A DNA stretch of 64,000 bases from Paracoccus sp. MBLB3053 (GCF_031822435.1 NZ_JAVQLW010000001.1:1993501-2057500), one strand, 5' to 3'; numbered from the stretch's first letter, positions 1 through 9,710 are shown. Translations and numbers: made by a program. The notes: generated by a model from the sequence alone, not told the origin.

Positions 1-2
1 TT

Positions 3-224
3 TCTGCCGCACGTCGTGCCCAGATCGAGGGGGTCCGCGTTGCATCAAGCCATCGAGGCCAGCGCATCGGCGAGGCGTTGATGCGCGATGCCGAGGCACG
101 TGCCCGCGAGGCGGGCTGCGCGCTTTTGCAGTTCACGACGAACAGGTCAAGAGCGGATGCGCATCGTTTCTACGACCGCCTCGGCTTTACCCCTTCCCAT
201 ATCGGCTATAAGAAATCACTGTGA
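3..224 (+). CDS. GNAT-family N-acetyltransferase, C-terminal part
   Basis: The window opens inside this gene, and only the last 73 codons are visible, ending with TGA at 222-224. The readable part contains the acetyl-CoA pyrophosphate-binding loop of GNAT enzymes (V-A-S-S-H-R-G-Q-R-I-G, a variant of the Q/R-x-x-G-x-G/A motif) and the later N-R-S-R-A-D-A-H-R-F-Y-D-R-L-G-F segment. These two motifs in this order are diagnostic of a GNAT acetyltransferase that moves an acetyl group from acetyl-CoA to an amine. The substrate cannot be deduced because the N-terminal half is missing. It is transcribed in the same direction as trpB, 52 bp upstream of it. Confidence 0.85.
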   Translation, partial: SAARRAQIEGVRVASSHRGQRIGEALMRDAEARAREAGCALLQFTTNRSRADAHRFYDRLGFTPSHIGYKKSL

Positions 225-276
225 GGGGCGGCAGCCCTTCTTCTGATCCAATTCCCGACCGCGCGCGAGGAGAGCC

Positions 277-1509
<1,233 letters not shown>

Positions 1510-1539
1510 TTTTCGCGGACGGTGACCAGGGACGAGATG

Positions 1540-1570
1540 GGGCGACGGGCCAACCAGCCGTCGCCCTTTT
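1540..1570 (+). terminator. Rho-independent terminator after trpB
   Basis: A perfect 9-bp inverted repeat (GGGCGACGG at 1540-1548 and CCGTCGCCC at 1558-1566) is followed by TTTT. It lies 30 bp after the trpB stop codon. It separates trpB from the converging DsbA-like gene and implies that trpB transcription ends here without trpA. Confidence 0.85.
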
Positions 1571-1631
1571 CCAATTCGGGGTCTTCGGAAAGCTCGCGTC
1601 TATGCCGAGCTTGCGGGCCCGCAGCTTGCGC

Positions 1632-2249
1632 TTATTTGCCCGAACGGGCCTCGGCCACCAGTTCGGCGAGATCGGCTTGGGGCAGGGCGCCGAAGACCGC
1701 GCGATTGCCTGCCACGAAGCTTGGTGTTCCGACCAGTCCGATATCATCCGCAAGGCCCAGCGATTTCTCGATCTGGGCCGTGATCTCGGGCGATTCCATG
1801 TCCTTTTTCAGGCGCGCGATGTCGAGCCCAAGATCGCGTGCGACGCGCATGACCGAAGCTTCCTCGGCACGGCCATTCATGCCCATGAGGGCGCGGTGGA
1901 ACTCGGGATAACGGCCCTGCTTGGCGGCGGCGAGCGCGGCCTTTGCCGCGAAGCGTGACCCATCGCCGAAGATCGGGATCTCATGCACGACGAGCTTGAT
2001 GCCGGGATCGGATTTCAGCAAGCCCATCACAACCGGCATGGACTTTCGGCAGAAGCCGCAATTGTAGTCCGAAAACTCGACCAGGGTGACGTCTCCGGCC
2101 GGGTTTCCCATCACGGGCGAAGCAGGATCGTTGAAGACCGCGTTCTTGATCGCGGCGATCTCTGCCGCGGTCATGTCCTGGGCGGATGCCGCACCGCAGG
2201 ACAGCGTGATCAGCAGGGTCGCGGCGATTGCGGCAAGTTTGCGGCGCAT
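1632..2249 (-). CDS. Periplasmic DsbA/Com1-like thiol-disulfide oxidoreductase
   Basis: The 205-residue product begins with a Sec signal peptide (M-R-R-K, hydrophobic stretch, then A-S-A-Q around residues 21-24) and continues with a thioredoxin-fold DsbA domain. The redox motif is C-G-F-C (Cys64 and Cys67), and the cis-proline loop is T-P-S-F near residue 175. Proteins of this type oxidise or isomerise cysteines of exported proteins. The start at 2249 is supported by AAAGGAG about 8 bp upstream on the minus strand. Upstream in-frame codons exist but would destroy the signal peptide. It converges with trpB. A dedicated partner such as DsbB or DsbD is not nearby, so oxidase and isomerase roles cannot be told apart. 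Confidence 0.9.
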   Translation of the reverse strand: MRRKLAAIAATLLITLSCGAASAQDMTAAEIAAIKNAVFNDPASPVMGNPAGDVTLVEFSDYNCGFCRKSMPVVMGLLKSDPGIKLVVHEIPIFGDGSRFAAKAALAAAKQGRYPEFHRALMGMNGRAEEASVMRVARDLGLDIARLKKDMESPEITAQIEKSLGLADDIGLVGTPSFVAGNRAVFGALPQADLAELVAEARSGK

Positions 2250-2337
2250 GGGATGCTCCTTTCGCTTCTTGCATTCTGGGCCTGACTGGCCATGGCTGGT
2301 CAAGGGGCTTGAAATGACAATCATGTGGGAGAGAAGG

Positions 2338-2976
2338 ATGGAATCCGACCTTTTCGGTGACCGGCGGGACGAAATCATCGCCCCCGGAGCGATGATCCTG
2401 CGCGGCATTGGGGCTGACCGCGATCTTCTGGCCGGTCTCGCCTCGGTCGAAGCCCGTGCGCCTTTTCGACGCATGATGACGCCGGGAGGGCGTCAGATCG
2501 GGGTCGAGATGACGAATTGCGGGATGCTTGGCTGGGTCAGCGACCGGCGTGGCTACCGCTATGAAACGCACGATCCAGAAAGCGGCCGGCCCTGGCCCGA
2601 CATGCCCCCCTGTTTCGTGGAACTGGCGCATGAGGCCGCGCTCATCGCCGGGTTCGAAGCTTTCGAACCCGACGCCTGCCTGATCAACCGTTATGCGCCG
2701 GGCGTGAAGATGGGCCTGCACCAGGACCGGGACGAGGCCGGTTTCGATGCGCCCATCGTTTCGGTGTCCCTTGGGTTGCCCGCGACCTTCCAGTTCGGCG
2801 GCACCGATCGCAAGGACCCGGTGCGGCGGCATGAATTGCACCATGGCGACGTGGCCGTGTGGGGCGGGCCGTCGCGTCTGGCCTGGCACGGTATCCTGAC
2901 CCTGAAACCAGGCGAGCACCCCGAAACCGGGCGCTGCCGGATCAACCTGACATTCCGACAGGCCGGTCAGAGATAG
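2338..2976 (+). CDS. alkB: AlkB-family 2-oxoglutarate/Fe(II) dioxygenase
   Basis: The 212-residue product fits AlkB, which removes methyl lesions (1-methyladenine, 3-methylcytosine) from DNA and RNA by oxidative demethylation. The Fe(II) ligands are visible: H-Q-D in G-L-H-Q-D-R-D-E and the distal histidine in A-W-H-G-I. The 2-oxoglutarate-binding arginines lie in the C-terminal R-I-N-L-T-F-R. The N-x-Y motif (N-R-Y) is also present. The ATG at 2338 has GGAGAGAAGG immediately upstream. The frame is open further upstream, but those codons overlap the divergent DsbA-like gene. The 3' end overlaps the converging glyoxalase gene by 10 bp. Confidence 0.92.
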   Translation: MESDLFGDRRDEIIAPGAMILRGIGADRDLLAGLASVEARAPFRRMMTPGGRQIGVEMTNCGMLGWVSDRRGYRYETHDPESGRPWPDMPPCFVELAHEAALIAGFEAFEPDACLINRYAPGVKMGLHQDRDEAGFDAPIVSVSLGLPATFQFGGTDRKDPVRRHELHHGDVAVWGGPSRLAWHGILTLKPGEHPETGRCRINLTFRQAGQR

Positions 2977-3362
2977 CGACCGCCCCGCTGCAGCACTTCG
3001 ATCTGGTAGCCATCCGGATCGGCGATGAAGAAGAACCGCGCGATGACCTCTCCGCCCGGCGCGAAATCGACCAGCTTGCGGGGCTCAAGACCGGCTTCGG
3101 ACAGCCGGGCATGTTCCGCCGCGACATCTTCGACCGAAACCGCGAGATGGCCATATCCGTCGCCCAGATCATAGGGCGCGGTGCGATCCTTGTTGACCGT
3201 CAACTCAAGCTCGAATTCTGTTTCTGGGTTCGACAGGTAGATCAGCGTGAAGCTGTCGAAGTCCAGGCGATCTGCGACCTTGAGCCCGAAGGCGGTCTCG
3301 TAGAAGGCGAGCGAGCGGGCCTCGTCGAGCACGCGGATCATCGAATGGATTGCCTTGGCCAT
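2967..3362 (-). CDS. gloA: Lactoylglutathione lyase (glyoxalase I)
   Basis: This is a 131-residue VOC-fold protein. It carries the glyoxalase I signature with the N-terminal metal histidine (M-A-K-A-I-H-S-M-I-R-V), the glutamates of E-F-E-L-E-L-T, the second histidine in Y-G-H-L-A-V-S-V-E-D-V, and the C-terminal D-P-D-G-Y-Q-I-E-V glutamate. Glyoxalase I converts the methylglyoxal-glutathione hemithioacetal to S-lactoylglutathione in the cytoplasm. Length and motif spacing match the short proteobacterial class. It stands alone on the minus strand, with an AGGAGATACCC ribosome site before ATG. Confidence 0.95.
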   Translation of the reverse strand: MAKAIHSMIRVLDEARSLAFYETAFGLKVADRLDFDSFTLIYLSNPETEFELELTVNKDRTAPYDLGDGYGHLAVSVEDVAAEHARLSEAGLEPRKLVDFAPGGEVIARFFFIADPDGYQIEVLQRGGRYL

Positions 3363-3408
3363 GGGTATCTCCTGTTTTCGGGCAATCTAGCGGCGGGTCG
3401 GCAAATGC

Positions 3409-3428
3409 AAAAGGGGCCCGAAGGCCCC
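3409..3428 (-). terminator. Rho-independent terminator of the puuE-allE operon
   Basis: Read on the minus strand this is GGGGCC, a TTCG tetraloop, GGCCCC and then TTTT. That is a compact, near-ideal intrinsic terminator. It begins 5 bp after the stop codon of the ureidoglycine aminohydrolase gene. Confidence 0.88.
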
Positions 3429-3432
3429 GATC

Positions 3433-4272
3433 TCAGCGCCAGAGCGGCGCGTGGCGGTTCACGTCCTTGTAGAGCAGGTAGCGGAAGTTCCCCGGGCCGC
3501 CTGCGTAGCAGCATTGCGGGCAGAAGGCGCGCAGCCACATGAAATCGCCGGGGCCGACCTCGACCCAGTCGCGGTTCAGGCGATAGACCGCCTTGCCCTC
3601 GATGACGAATAGCCCGTGCTCCATGACATGGGTCTCGGCAAAGGGGATGGTGCCGCCGGGGCTCAGGGTCACGATGGTGATATGCATGTCATGGCGCATA
3701 TCGGTCGGGTCCATGAAGCGGGTCGTGGCCCAGCTGCCGCCGGTATCAGGCATCGGGATCGGCGCGATGTCGCGTTCATTGGCGATGATGACATCGGGCT
3801 TCTCGACACCCTCGACCGCCTGCCAGCGCTTGCGCCACCAATGGAAGCGCGAGACCTGGTCGCCATTCGCGACCGACCAGTCCATGCCTGCCGGGATATA
3901 GGCGAAACCGCCGGGGGTCAGTTCATGGGTTTTGCCGTCGATGGTCAGGGTCACGCTGCCATCGGTGACAAAGATCGCGGCCTGCGCGCCCTCGTCGGTC
4001 TCGGGCTGGGCCGAGCCGCCGCCGGGTTGCAGCTCCACGACATATTGGCTGAAGGTCTCGGCAAAGCCCGAAAGCGGGCGGGCGATCACCCACATCCGCA
4101 TCCCGGTCCAACCGGGCAGGAAGCTGGTGACGATGTCGCGCATCGTCGAAGCCGGGATCACCGCATAGGCTTCGGTGAAGACCGCGGTATCGGTCGACAG
4201 GTCCGTCTGCGGCGGCAGGCCTGCAAGGGGCCCGGCATAGCGGGGTGCGCTGACTTCGCTCATCTTGTTCAT
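3433..4272 (-). CDS. allE: (S)-ureidoglycine aminohydrolase (bicupin)
   Basis: The 279-residue product is a two-cupin protein of the ureidoglycine aminohydrolase family. This enzyme releases ammonia from (S)-ureidoglycine to give ureidoglycolate in allantoin breakdown. The C-terminal cupin has the expected manganese ligands in F-A-E-T-H-V-M-E-H and a glutamine in F-C-P-Q-C. The N-terminal cupin is recognisable around D-G-S-V-T-L-T-I-D-G but lacks metal ligands, as in the family. Its ATG overlaps the stop codon of the upstream allantoinase-UraD gene (ATGA), indicating translational coupling. The next Met (codon 4) is an alternative start. Function is from family knowledge plus the strong context. 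Confidence 0.88.
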   Translation of the reverse strand: MNKMSEVSAPRYAGPLAGLPPQTDLSTDTAVFTEAYAVIPASTMRDIVTSFLPGWTGMRMWVIARPLSGFAETFSQYVVELQPGGGSAQPETDEGAQAAIFVTDGSVTLTIDGKTHELTPGGFAYIPAGMDWSVANGDQVSRFHWWRKRWQAVEGVEKPDVIIANERDIAPIPMPDTGGSWATTRFMDPTDMRHDMHITIVTLSPGGTIPFAETHVMEHGLFVIEGKAVYRLNRDWVEVGPGDFMWLRAFCPQCCYAGGPGNFRYLLYKDVNRHAPLWR

Positions 4273-5687
4273 CCTTTCAGCGCGTCCTTCAGGCGCAGCT
4301 CTGCGATGCGCATGACCTGACGTTCGGCCGTGTCGCGCTCGGTTTTCGTGTCATTGGCAAGGCGGGCCTGCATCGCGGCCATGATGCCAGCCTTGTCATG
4401 GTCGCGCACGGCGATGATGAAGGGAAAGCCGTGCTTTTCCACATATTCGGTGTTCACGCGCTGGAACTCGGCGCGTTCCGCATCGGTCAGGGCATCCAAT
4501 CCCGCCGAGGCCTGTTCGGACGTGCTTTCCGCGGTCAGCCGCTTGGCCTCGGCTAGCTTGCCTGCAAGGTCGGGGTGGGCGATCAGCACGCCAAGGCGTT
4601 CCTCGTCGCTGGCCGCGCGGAAGACCTGCGCCATGCGTGCGGAAAGCCCGCCCGGTGTGTCGTGGACCCTTCCCATCTCGCCGTCCCAGACGCGCTCGGC
4701 GATGAAGGGGGAATGCTCGTAGATGCCACCGAAGGTCGAGACGAAAACGTCGCGCTCCATCTCCGAGGGGCGCAGGCGGGGCTGGTAGGGATGTTCTTTC
4801 GCCCAGTGCCGGGCAATGTCCAGGCGCGAGGCGAACCAGACCCCCTCATGCGCGCGGGCGTGTTCCAGGAACTTCTGGATGGCGATGGCGCGGCCCGGAC
4901 GGCCGGCGAGGCGGCAATGCAGCCCGATCGACATCATCTTCGGCGCGCCGGCCGCGCCTTCGGCATAGAGCACGTCGAAGCTGTCGCGCAGGTAGTCGAA
5001 GAACTCGACCCCGGTGCCGAAACCCTGGCCCGACGAGAAGCGCATGTCATTGGCATCCATCGTATAGGGCACCATGAGCTGCGGCTTGCCTTGGTGGACA
5101 TGCCAGTAGGGCAGGTCGTCGGCGATGGTGTCGGCGAGATATTCAAACCCGCCTTCCTCGCATCCCAGCGCCACCGTGTTCATCGAGGTGCGGCCCTGGT
5201 AGAAGCCGCGGGGACGTTCGCCGGTGACGCGGGTATGCAGTTCGACGGCCTTGGCGATGTGCTCGGCCTCGACCTCGCGCGGGATGTTGCGATAGTCGAT
5301 CCACTTGTAGCCATGGGTCGCGATTTCCCAGCCGGCGCGCTGCATCGCGGCCACCTGTTCGGGCGCGCGTTCAAGCGCGGTGGCGACCCCGTAGACGGTG
5401 ACCGGAATATCCTTCAGCAGGCGGTGCAGCCGCCAGAAGCCCGCGCGTGCGCCATAGTCGTAGATCGATTCCATGTTCCAGTGCCGCTGCCCCGGCCAGG
5501 GCTGGGCGCCGATGATCTCGGACAGGAATGCCTCGGATGCCGCGTCGCCGTGCTCGATGCTGTTCTCGCCGCCTTCCTCGTAATTCATCACGATCTGAAC
5601 GGCGATCCTGGCGCCGCCCGGCCATCTCGGGTCGGGGGCGTTTTCGCCATATCCGATCATGTCGCGGCTATATCGCATCGCTTGCAT
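4269..5687 (-). CDS. puuE: Allantoinase PuuE fused to OHCU decarboxylase UraD
   Basis: This 472-residue protein joins two enzymes. Residues 1 to about 305 form a NodB-like polysaccharide-deacetylase fold of the cofactor-light allantoinase PuuE family (motifs N-Y-E-E-G-G-E, T-H-G-Y-K-W, H-C-R-L-A-G-R-P), which opens allantoin to allantoate. Residues about 310-472 are a UraD domain (F-G-G-I-Y-E-H-S-P, I-A-H-P-D-L-A-G, N-x-x-Y-x-x-K-H-G-F-P-F-I), which decarboxylates 2-oxo-4-hydroxy-4-carboxy-5-ureidoimidazoline to S-allantoin. The fusion places consecutive urate-pathway steps on one chain. The start at 5687 gives M-Q-A-M-R-Y, and codon 4 is an alternative. It is the first gene of an operon with the aminohydrolase and is divergent from the purine permease. 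Confidence 0.93.
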   Translation of the reverse strand: MQAMRYSRDMIGYGENAPDPRWPGGARIAVQIVMNYEEGGENSIEHGDAASEAFLSEIIGAQPWPGQRHWNMESIYDYGARAGFWRLHRLLKDIPVTVYGVATALERAPEQVAAMQRAGWEIATHGYKWIDYRNIPREVEAEHIAKAVELHTRVTGERPRGFYQGRTSMNTVALGCEEGGFEYLADTIADDLPYWHVHQGKPQLMVPYTMDANDMRFSSGQGFGTGVEFFDYLRDSFDVLYAEGAAGAPKMMSIGLHCRLAGRPGRAIAIQKFLEHARAHEGVWFASRLDIARHWAKEHPYQPRLRPSEMERDVFVSTFGGIYEHSPFIAERVWDGEMGRVHDTPGGLSARMAQVFRAASDEERLGVLIAHPDLAGKLAEAKRLTAESTSEQASAGLDALTDAERAEFQRVNTEYVEKHGFPFIIAVRDHDKAGIMAAMQARLANDTKTERDTAERQVMRIAELRLKDALKG

Positions 5688-5719
5688 CCCTTTCGCATTT
5701 CCGGCTGTAATGCAGCATC

Positions 5720-5744
5720 ACCTTGCCACCGCCATCGGCAAGGT
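5720..5744. promoter_or_regulatory. Candidate operator palindrome between puuE and the purine permease
   Basis: ACCTTGCC (5720-5727) and GGCAAGGT (5737-5744) form a perfect inverted repeat with a 9-nt spacer. It lies 33 bp upstream of puuE, on the shared divergent control region, and about 150 bp upstream of the permease start. Size and position suit a dimeric repressor or activator of purine catabolism. No regulator gene is adjacent, so the binding protein is unknown. Confidence 0.4.
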
Positions 5745-5895
5745 AAGAAATGCTATAATCAGAGACCAGCTTTCATTGAAAATGGTGCTTTACTCATAAA
5801 GCGTTGAAACTCTGTCGCTGGAGCCGGCATTTGCGTTGAAGATGGCTGGTCCTAGTCTGTCCGCCTCGGTGGGCAAACCGCCAAAGGGAGGATCA

Positions 5896-7197
5896 ATGCT
5901 AGACAGACAATTTGGCCTTGCGGCCAAGGGCACCAGCGTGAGGACAGAGGTGGTCGCGGGGATCACGACCTTCCTGACGATGGCCTATATCATCTTCGTG
6001 AACCCTGATATCCTGTCGACGACCGGAATGGATCGCAACGCGGTCTTCGTCGCCACCTGCCTTGCAGCCGCCCTGGGCTCGGCCATCATGGCGCTCTGGG
6101 CCAACTGGCCCATCGGCATGGCGCCGGGGATGGGGCTCAACGCGTTCTTCGCCTTTACCGTGGTTGGAACGCTGGGCTTCACCTGGCAGCAGGCGCTGGG
6201 GGCGGTCTTCATATCCGGCCTCGTCTTCCTGTTCCTTTCGGTCACCGGGATACGGCGCTGGCTGATCGCGGGCATCCCGACATCAATGCGCAGTGCCATC
6301 GCGGCGGGGATCGGCATGTTCCTTGGCCTTATCGCGCTGAAGAATGCAGGGCTTGTCGTGGACAATCCCGCGACGCTGGTCGGGCTTGGCGACCTGACCC
6401 AGACGCCGACATTGCTTGCCGCGGCCGGCTTCTTCATCATCGCCGCGCTTGACGCGCTCAAGATCCGCGGCTCGATCCTGATCGGCATCCTCGTGATCAC
6501 CGTGATCTCGATCGCGATTGGAGCGAGCCCTTTCGGAGGCGTGTTGTCGATGCCGCCCTCGATCGCGCCGACCTTCCTGCAGCTTGACGTTGCCGGAGCC
6601 CTGACCGTCGGAATTTTCCATGTCATCCTGGTGATGGTCCTTGTCGAGGTGTTCGACGCGACCGGCACGCTGATCGGTGTTGCCAAGCGCGCCGGGTTGC
6701 TGACGCAAGGACCGACACATACGAACCCTAATCTCGGACGCGCGCTGATGGCGGATTCGACCGCGATCCTTGCAGGCTCGCTTCTGGGAACCAGTTCGAC
6801 GACCGCCTATGTCGAAAGCGCCTCGGGCGTGCAGGCGGGGGGGCGGACGGGCCTGACAGCATTGGTCGTGGCCGGACTTTTCCTGCTTGCGATCTTCTTT
6901 GCCCCTCTCGCGGGTTCGGTTCCCGCCTACGCGACCGCGCCTGCGCTGCTATACGTGGCATGCCTGATGGTGCGCGAGTTCGAAGAAATCGAGTGGCGTG
7001 ACGTGACCGAGTCGGCCCCGGCCGTGCTGACCGCTCTGATGATGCCTTTCACCTATTCGATCGCGAACGGTCTGGCCTTCGGCTTTGTCAGCTATGCGCT
7101 GATCAAGCTGCTGACAGGTCGGGTCCGTGAGGTGCATCTGGCGACCTGGGTAGTCGCGGGGCTTTTCGTGATCCGATTTGCCTTCTTCATGGAATGA
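5896..7197 (+). CDS. AzgA-type NCS2 purine (guanine/hypoxanthine) permease
   Basis: The 433-residue polytopic membrane protein has about 12-13 hydrophobic segments and the AzgA/PbuG subfamily signatures M-A-Y-I-I-F-V-N-P, G-M-G-L-N-A-F-F, and the later E-V-F-D-A-T-G-T and T-A-Y-V-E-S-A-S-G-V blocks. Such proteins import purine bases by proton symport. The start at 5896 has GGGAGG 6 bp upstream. An in-frame ATG at 5836 would add 20 unconserved residues. It is divergent from the urate/allantoin degradation operon, so the likely role is to supply purines for that pathway. The xanthine/uric acid branch of NCS2 is less likely because the AzgA motifs are clear. Confidence 0.9.
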   Translation: MLDRQFGLAAKGTSVRTEVVAGITTFLTMAYIIFVNPDILSTTGMDRNAVFVATCLAAALGSAIMALWANWPIGMAPGMGLNAFFAFTVVGTLGFTWQQALGAVFISGLVFLFLSVTGIRRWLIAGIPTSMRSAIAAGIGMFLGLIALKNAGLVVDNPATLVGLGDLTQTPTLLAAAGFFIIAALDALKIRGSILIGILVITVISIAIGASPFGGVLSMPPSIAPTFLQLDVAGALTVGIFHVILVMVLVEVFDATGTLIGVAKRAGLLTQGPTHTNPNLGRALMADSTAILAGSLLGTSSTTAYVESASGVQAGGRTGLTALVVAGLFLLAIFFAPLAGSVPAYATAPALLYVACLMVREFEEIEWRDVTESAPAVLTALMMPFTYSIANGLAFGFVSYALIKLLTGRVREVHLATWVVAGLFVIRFAFFME

Positions 7198-7295
7198 CGC
7201 TTTGCCCCGGGGGGGTGTTGCCCCCCAGTTCCACGTCTGATGTGGTCCAAAACCCCAACCCTGCCAGAGGCGGGAAACCGCGTCGGCATCCAGGT

Positions 7296-7535
7296 ATCGC
7301 GCATCAACGCCGCAAGGTCCGGTTCTTCTCGACCATGGAACTGGTCAACCCGCCCGAACAGGAAAGGCCAGGGGAAAAGCTGGCCAACTCGTGGAAACCC
7401 TGATCCGGCTGGATGTCGTTCACCGGGCAAACGGCCGCCAGGTCCGTTTGCCCGATCCGCCTCACTGGTGGATGAACTGGGATATTTGCCGATCAGCGCC
7501 TCCGGAGGTGTGCGATTGACGGCGCAGGATCGGGC
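7296..7535 (+). pseudogene. Degenerate istB (IS21-family ATP-binding helper) fragment
   Basis: Two stretches in different frames match consecutive parts of IstB. One is R-R-K-V-R-F-F-S-T-M-E-L-V-N (about 7311-7355). The other is D-E-L-G-Y-L-P-I-S-A-S-G-G (about 7465-7506), where intact proteins have V-x-L-D-E-L-G-Y-L-P-F-S. A stop codon and frameshifts separate them, and the Walker A region is missing. The fragment is a relic of an IS21 insertion between the permease and the DUF3604 cassette. No istA or terminal repeats are recognisable. The rest of 7198-7787 contains no convincing gene. Confidence 0.75.
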
Positions 7536-7721
7536 CTGATCTTCCCTGATTTGTTACACGCCTTGAGGCTCGCAGACGCGAGCGAGCAACCCACCGTTGA
7601 GAAGGGGTAAGAACCCGCCTTGCGTCACCGCGGCGCGTCTTTCCTGAGGGAAGCGCGGGCTCCGCCAGACCGGCCATTTGGGCCTTGTGCGGTCATTTCA
7701 GGCTTGCGGCAGCTTCGGAGA

Positions 7722-7746
7722 AGGTTCTTACTTACAGTAAGGACCT
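7722..7746. promoter_or_regulatory. Inverted repeat upstream of the first DUF3604 gene
   Basis: AGGTTCTTACT (7722-7732) and AGTAAGGACCT (7736-7746) form an 11-bp inverted repeat with a single mismatch around a 3-nt centre. It ends 41 bp before the start codon at 7788. The tight spacing would suit a protein-binding operator or a leader hairpin. There is no T tract, so it is not a typical terminator. Confidence 0.4.
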
Positions 7747-7787
7747 GACTCATGACTTCCTCGCCTTAACAGCCGCAGGGTATTCAC

Positions 7788-9707
7788 ATGTCCCGTCATA
7801 TTCTCCTTCTCGCGCTCTCTTCGACTTTCCTTGCCAGCCCTCTCGCGGCGCAGGTCAATACCGATGCGGGCGAGATAAACCCAAAGATGATCGAGCGCTT
7901 CTTCAACCAGCCGGGCTATTCGCCCTATGCCGGGCGCAAATTCGCGACTGAACCGCTCTGGGGTGAGATCCATCTGCACACCAGCTGGTCGCCCGATGCC
8001 TTTGCCGGGGGGACCCGCGTCGGGCCGGATGAAGCATTGAAATATGCCGAGGGCGAGACGATCACCTCGAGCACCGGACAGCCGGTGCGCCTGTCGCGAC
8101 CCTATGACTTCCTGATGGTGGCGGACCACTCCGACGCGATGGGCGTCGTCGCCAGCATTTATGAGGGTGACCAGGCGATGATGGCCGACCCGGTGCTCAA
8201 GCGCTGGCATGAAGAGATGCAGAAGGGGGGCGAGGCTGCCAGCAAGGTGGTGATCGAGATGATCACCCTTCAGGGACAAGGCAAGATCCCGAAGCCCATG
8301 ACCGATCCCAACACCCAGATGGATATCTGGCACAAGATGACCGAGATCGTCGAAAGCCATAACAACCCGGGCAAGTTCACCGCCCTGATCGGCTACGAAT
8401 GGACCTCGAATTACGGTGGGGGCAACAACCTGCACCGCAACGTGGTCTATCGCGACGGCAAGGACAAGGCCGACATGGTGCGGCCCTACACGACCTTCGA
8501 TAGCGAGCTGCCGAACCAGTTCTGGGAATGGATGCAGGCCTACGAGGATAAGACCGGCGGCCAGGTTCTGGCCGTGCCCCATAACGGCAACCTGTCGAAC
8601 GGGCTGATGTTCGCGACCGAGACGCCGGACGGGAAGCCCATTGACGCCGCCTGGGCCGAGACCCGCGCCAGGTGGGAACCCCTCTACGAGGTCACGCAGG
8701 GCAAGGGTACGTCCGAGCAGCACCCGTCGCTGGCACCCAGCGACGAATTCGCCGATTTCGAGATCTGGGACAAGGGGAACCTGAACGTCGTACCGAAAGA
8801 ACCGGGCATGATCGATTACGAATATGCCCGCGAGGCGCTGAAGCGGGGCTTGAAGCTGGAGGACGAGTTCGGCACCAACCCCTTCAAGTTCGGCCTGATT
8901 GGCTCGACCGACGCGCATACCGGCATCTCCTCGACGGAAGAGAACAACTTCTGGGGCAAGTTCCCTGCCAGCGAACCGGGACCGGAACGCTCGACCGCCA
9001 ACGCCTTCGATTTCGACGGCCGCACCGTCAAGGACTGGAAGCTTGGTGCCTCGGGGCTGACCGCTGTCTGGGCGCCCGAGAATACCCGCGCCTCGATCTG
9101 GGATACGATGAAACGCAAGGAGGTCTATGGCACCACGGGGACGCGCATCACGCTGCGCTTCTTCGGCGGCTGGGACTTTGTTCCCGAGGATGCGCTGGGG
9201 CGGACGCCGGCCAATATCGGCTATGGCAAGGGTGTGCCGATGGGCAGCGACCTGATGCCCGCGCCAGAAGGGGCCTCTGCGCCCAGTTTCCTGGTCGCGG
9301 CGCTGAAGGACCCGTTCTCGGGCAATCTCGACCGCATCCAGATCGTCAAGGGCTGGGTCGATGCCGCGGGCGAGATGCAGGAAAAGATCTATGACGTTGC
9401 CTGGTCGGGCGACCGCAAGCCGGATGCGGATGGCAAGCTGCCCTTGGTCGGCAATACGGTCGATGTCGAGAAGGCGACCTTCACCAATACGATCGGCGCC
9501 CCGGAACTGATCACGGTCTGGACCGATCCCGAGTTCGACCCGGCGCTCAAGGCCTTCTACTATGCCCGGGTACTCGAGATCCCGACGCCGCGCTGGACGG
9601 CCTATGACGCGGCCTATTTCGAGGATGCGAATTTCTCCGACGACGTGCCGATGACCGTGAACGAGCGCGCCTACAGCTCGCCGATCTGGTATGGCCCGGC
9701 CAAGTGA
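7788..9707 (+). CDS. Secreted DUF3604 (PHP-like) protein, copy 1
   Basis: The 639-residue product has a Sec signal peptide (M-S-R-H-I-L..., cleavage near L-A-A-Q, residues 19-22) and one long DUF3604 region. Motifs resemble the metal-binding positions of PHP-superfamily hydrolases: W-G-E-I-H-L-H-T-S (His62, His64), V-A-D-H-S-D (Asp113, His114), a central V-P-H-N-G-N, and G-S-T-D-A-H-T-G. A periplasmic or outer-surface metal-dependent hydrolase is inferred; no substrate is established. It is the first gene of a four-gene same-strand run (DUF302, foldase, HupE-like) with gaps of 3 and 6 bp and a final 4-bp overlap. A related gene at 12799 heads a second copy of the cassette. Confidence 0.9.
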   Translation: MSRHILLLALSSTFLASPLAAQVNTDAGEINPKMIERFFNQPGYSPYAGRKFATEPLWGEIHLHTSWSPDAFAGGTRVGPDEALKYAEGETITSSTGQPVRLSRPYDFLMVADHSDAMGVVASIYEGDQAMMADPVLKRWHEEMQKGGEAASKVVIEMITLQGQGKIPKPMTDPNTQMDIWHKMTEIVESHNNPGKFTALIGYEWTSNYGGGNNLHRNVVYRDGKDKADMVRPYTTFDSELPNQFWEWMQAYEDKTGGQVLAVPHNGNLSNGLMFATETPDGKPIDAAWAETRARWEPLYEVTQGKGTSEQHPSLAPSDEFADFEIWDKGNLNVVPKEPGMIDYEYAREALKRGLKLEDEFGTNPFKFGLIGSTDAHTGISSTEENNFWGKFPASEPGPERSTANAFDFDGRTVKDWKLGASGLTAVWAPENTRASIWDTMKRKEVYGTTGTRITLRFFGGWDFVPEDALGRTPANIGYGKGVPMGSDLMPAPEGASAPSFLVAALKDPFSGNLDRIQIVKGWVDAAGEMQEKIYDVAWSGDRKPDADGKLPLVGNTVDVEKATFTNTIGAPELITVWTDPEFDPALKAFYYARVLEIPTPRWTAYDAAYFEDANFSDDVPMTVNERAYSSPIWYGPAK

Positions 9708-9710
9708 GCC

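Noticed and set aside
7728..8918. 396-codon minus-strand frame over the first DUF3604 gene
   Set aside because: The plus strand carries a signal peptide and a family-wide motif set. The antisense frame has neither a ribosome site nor a domain.
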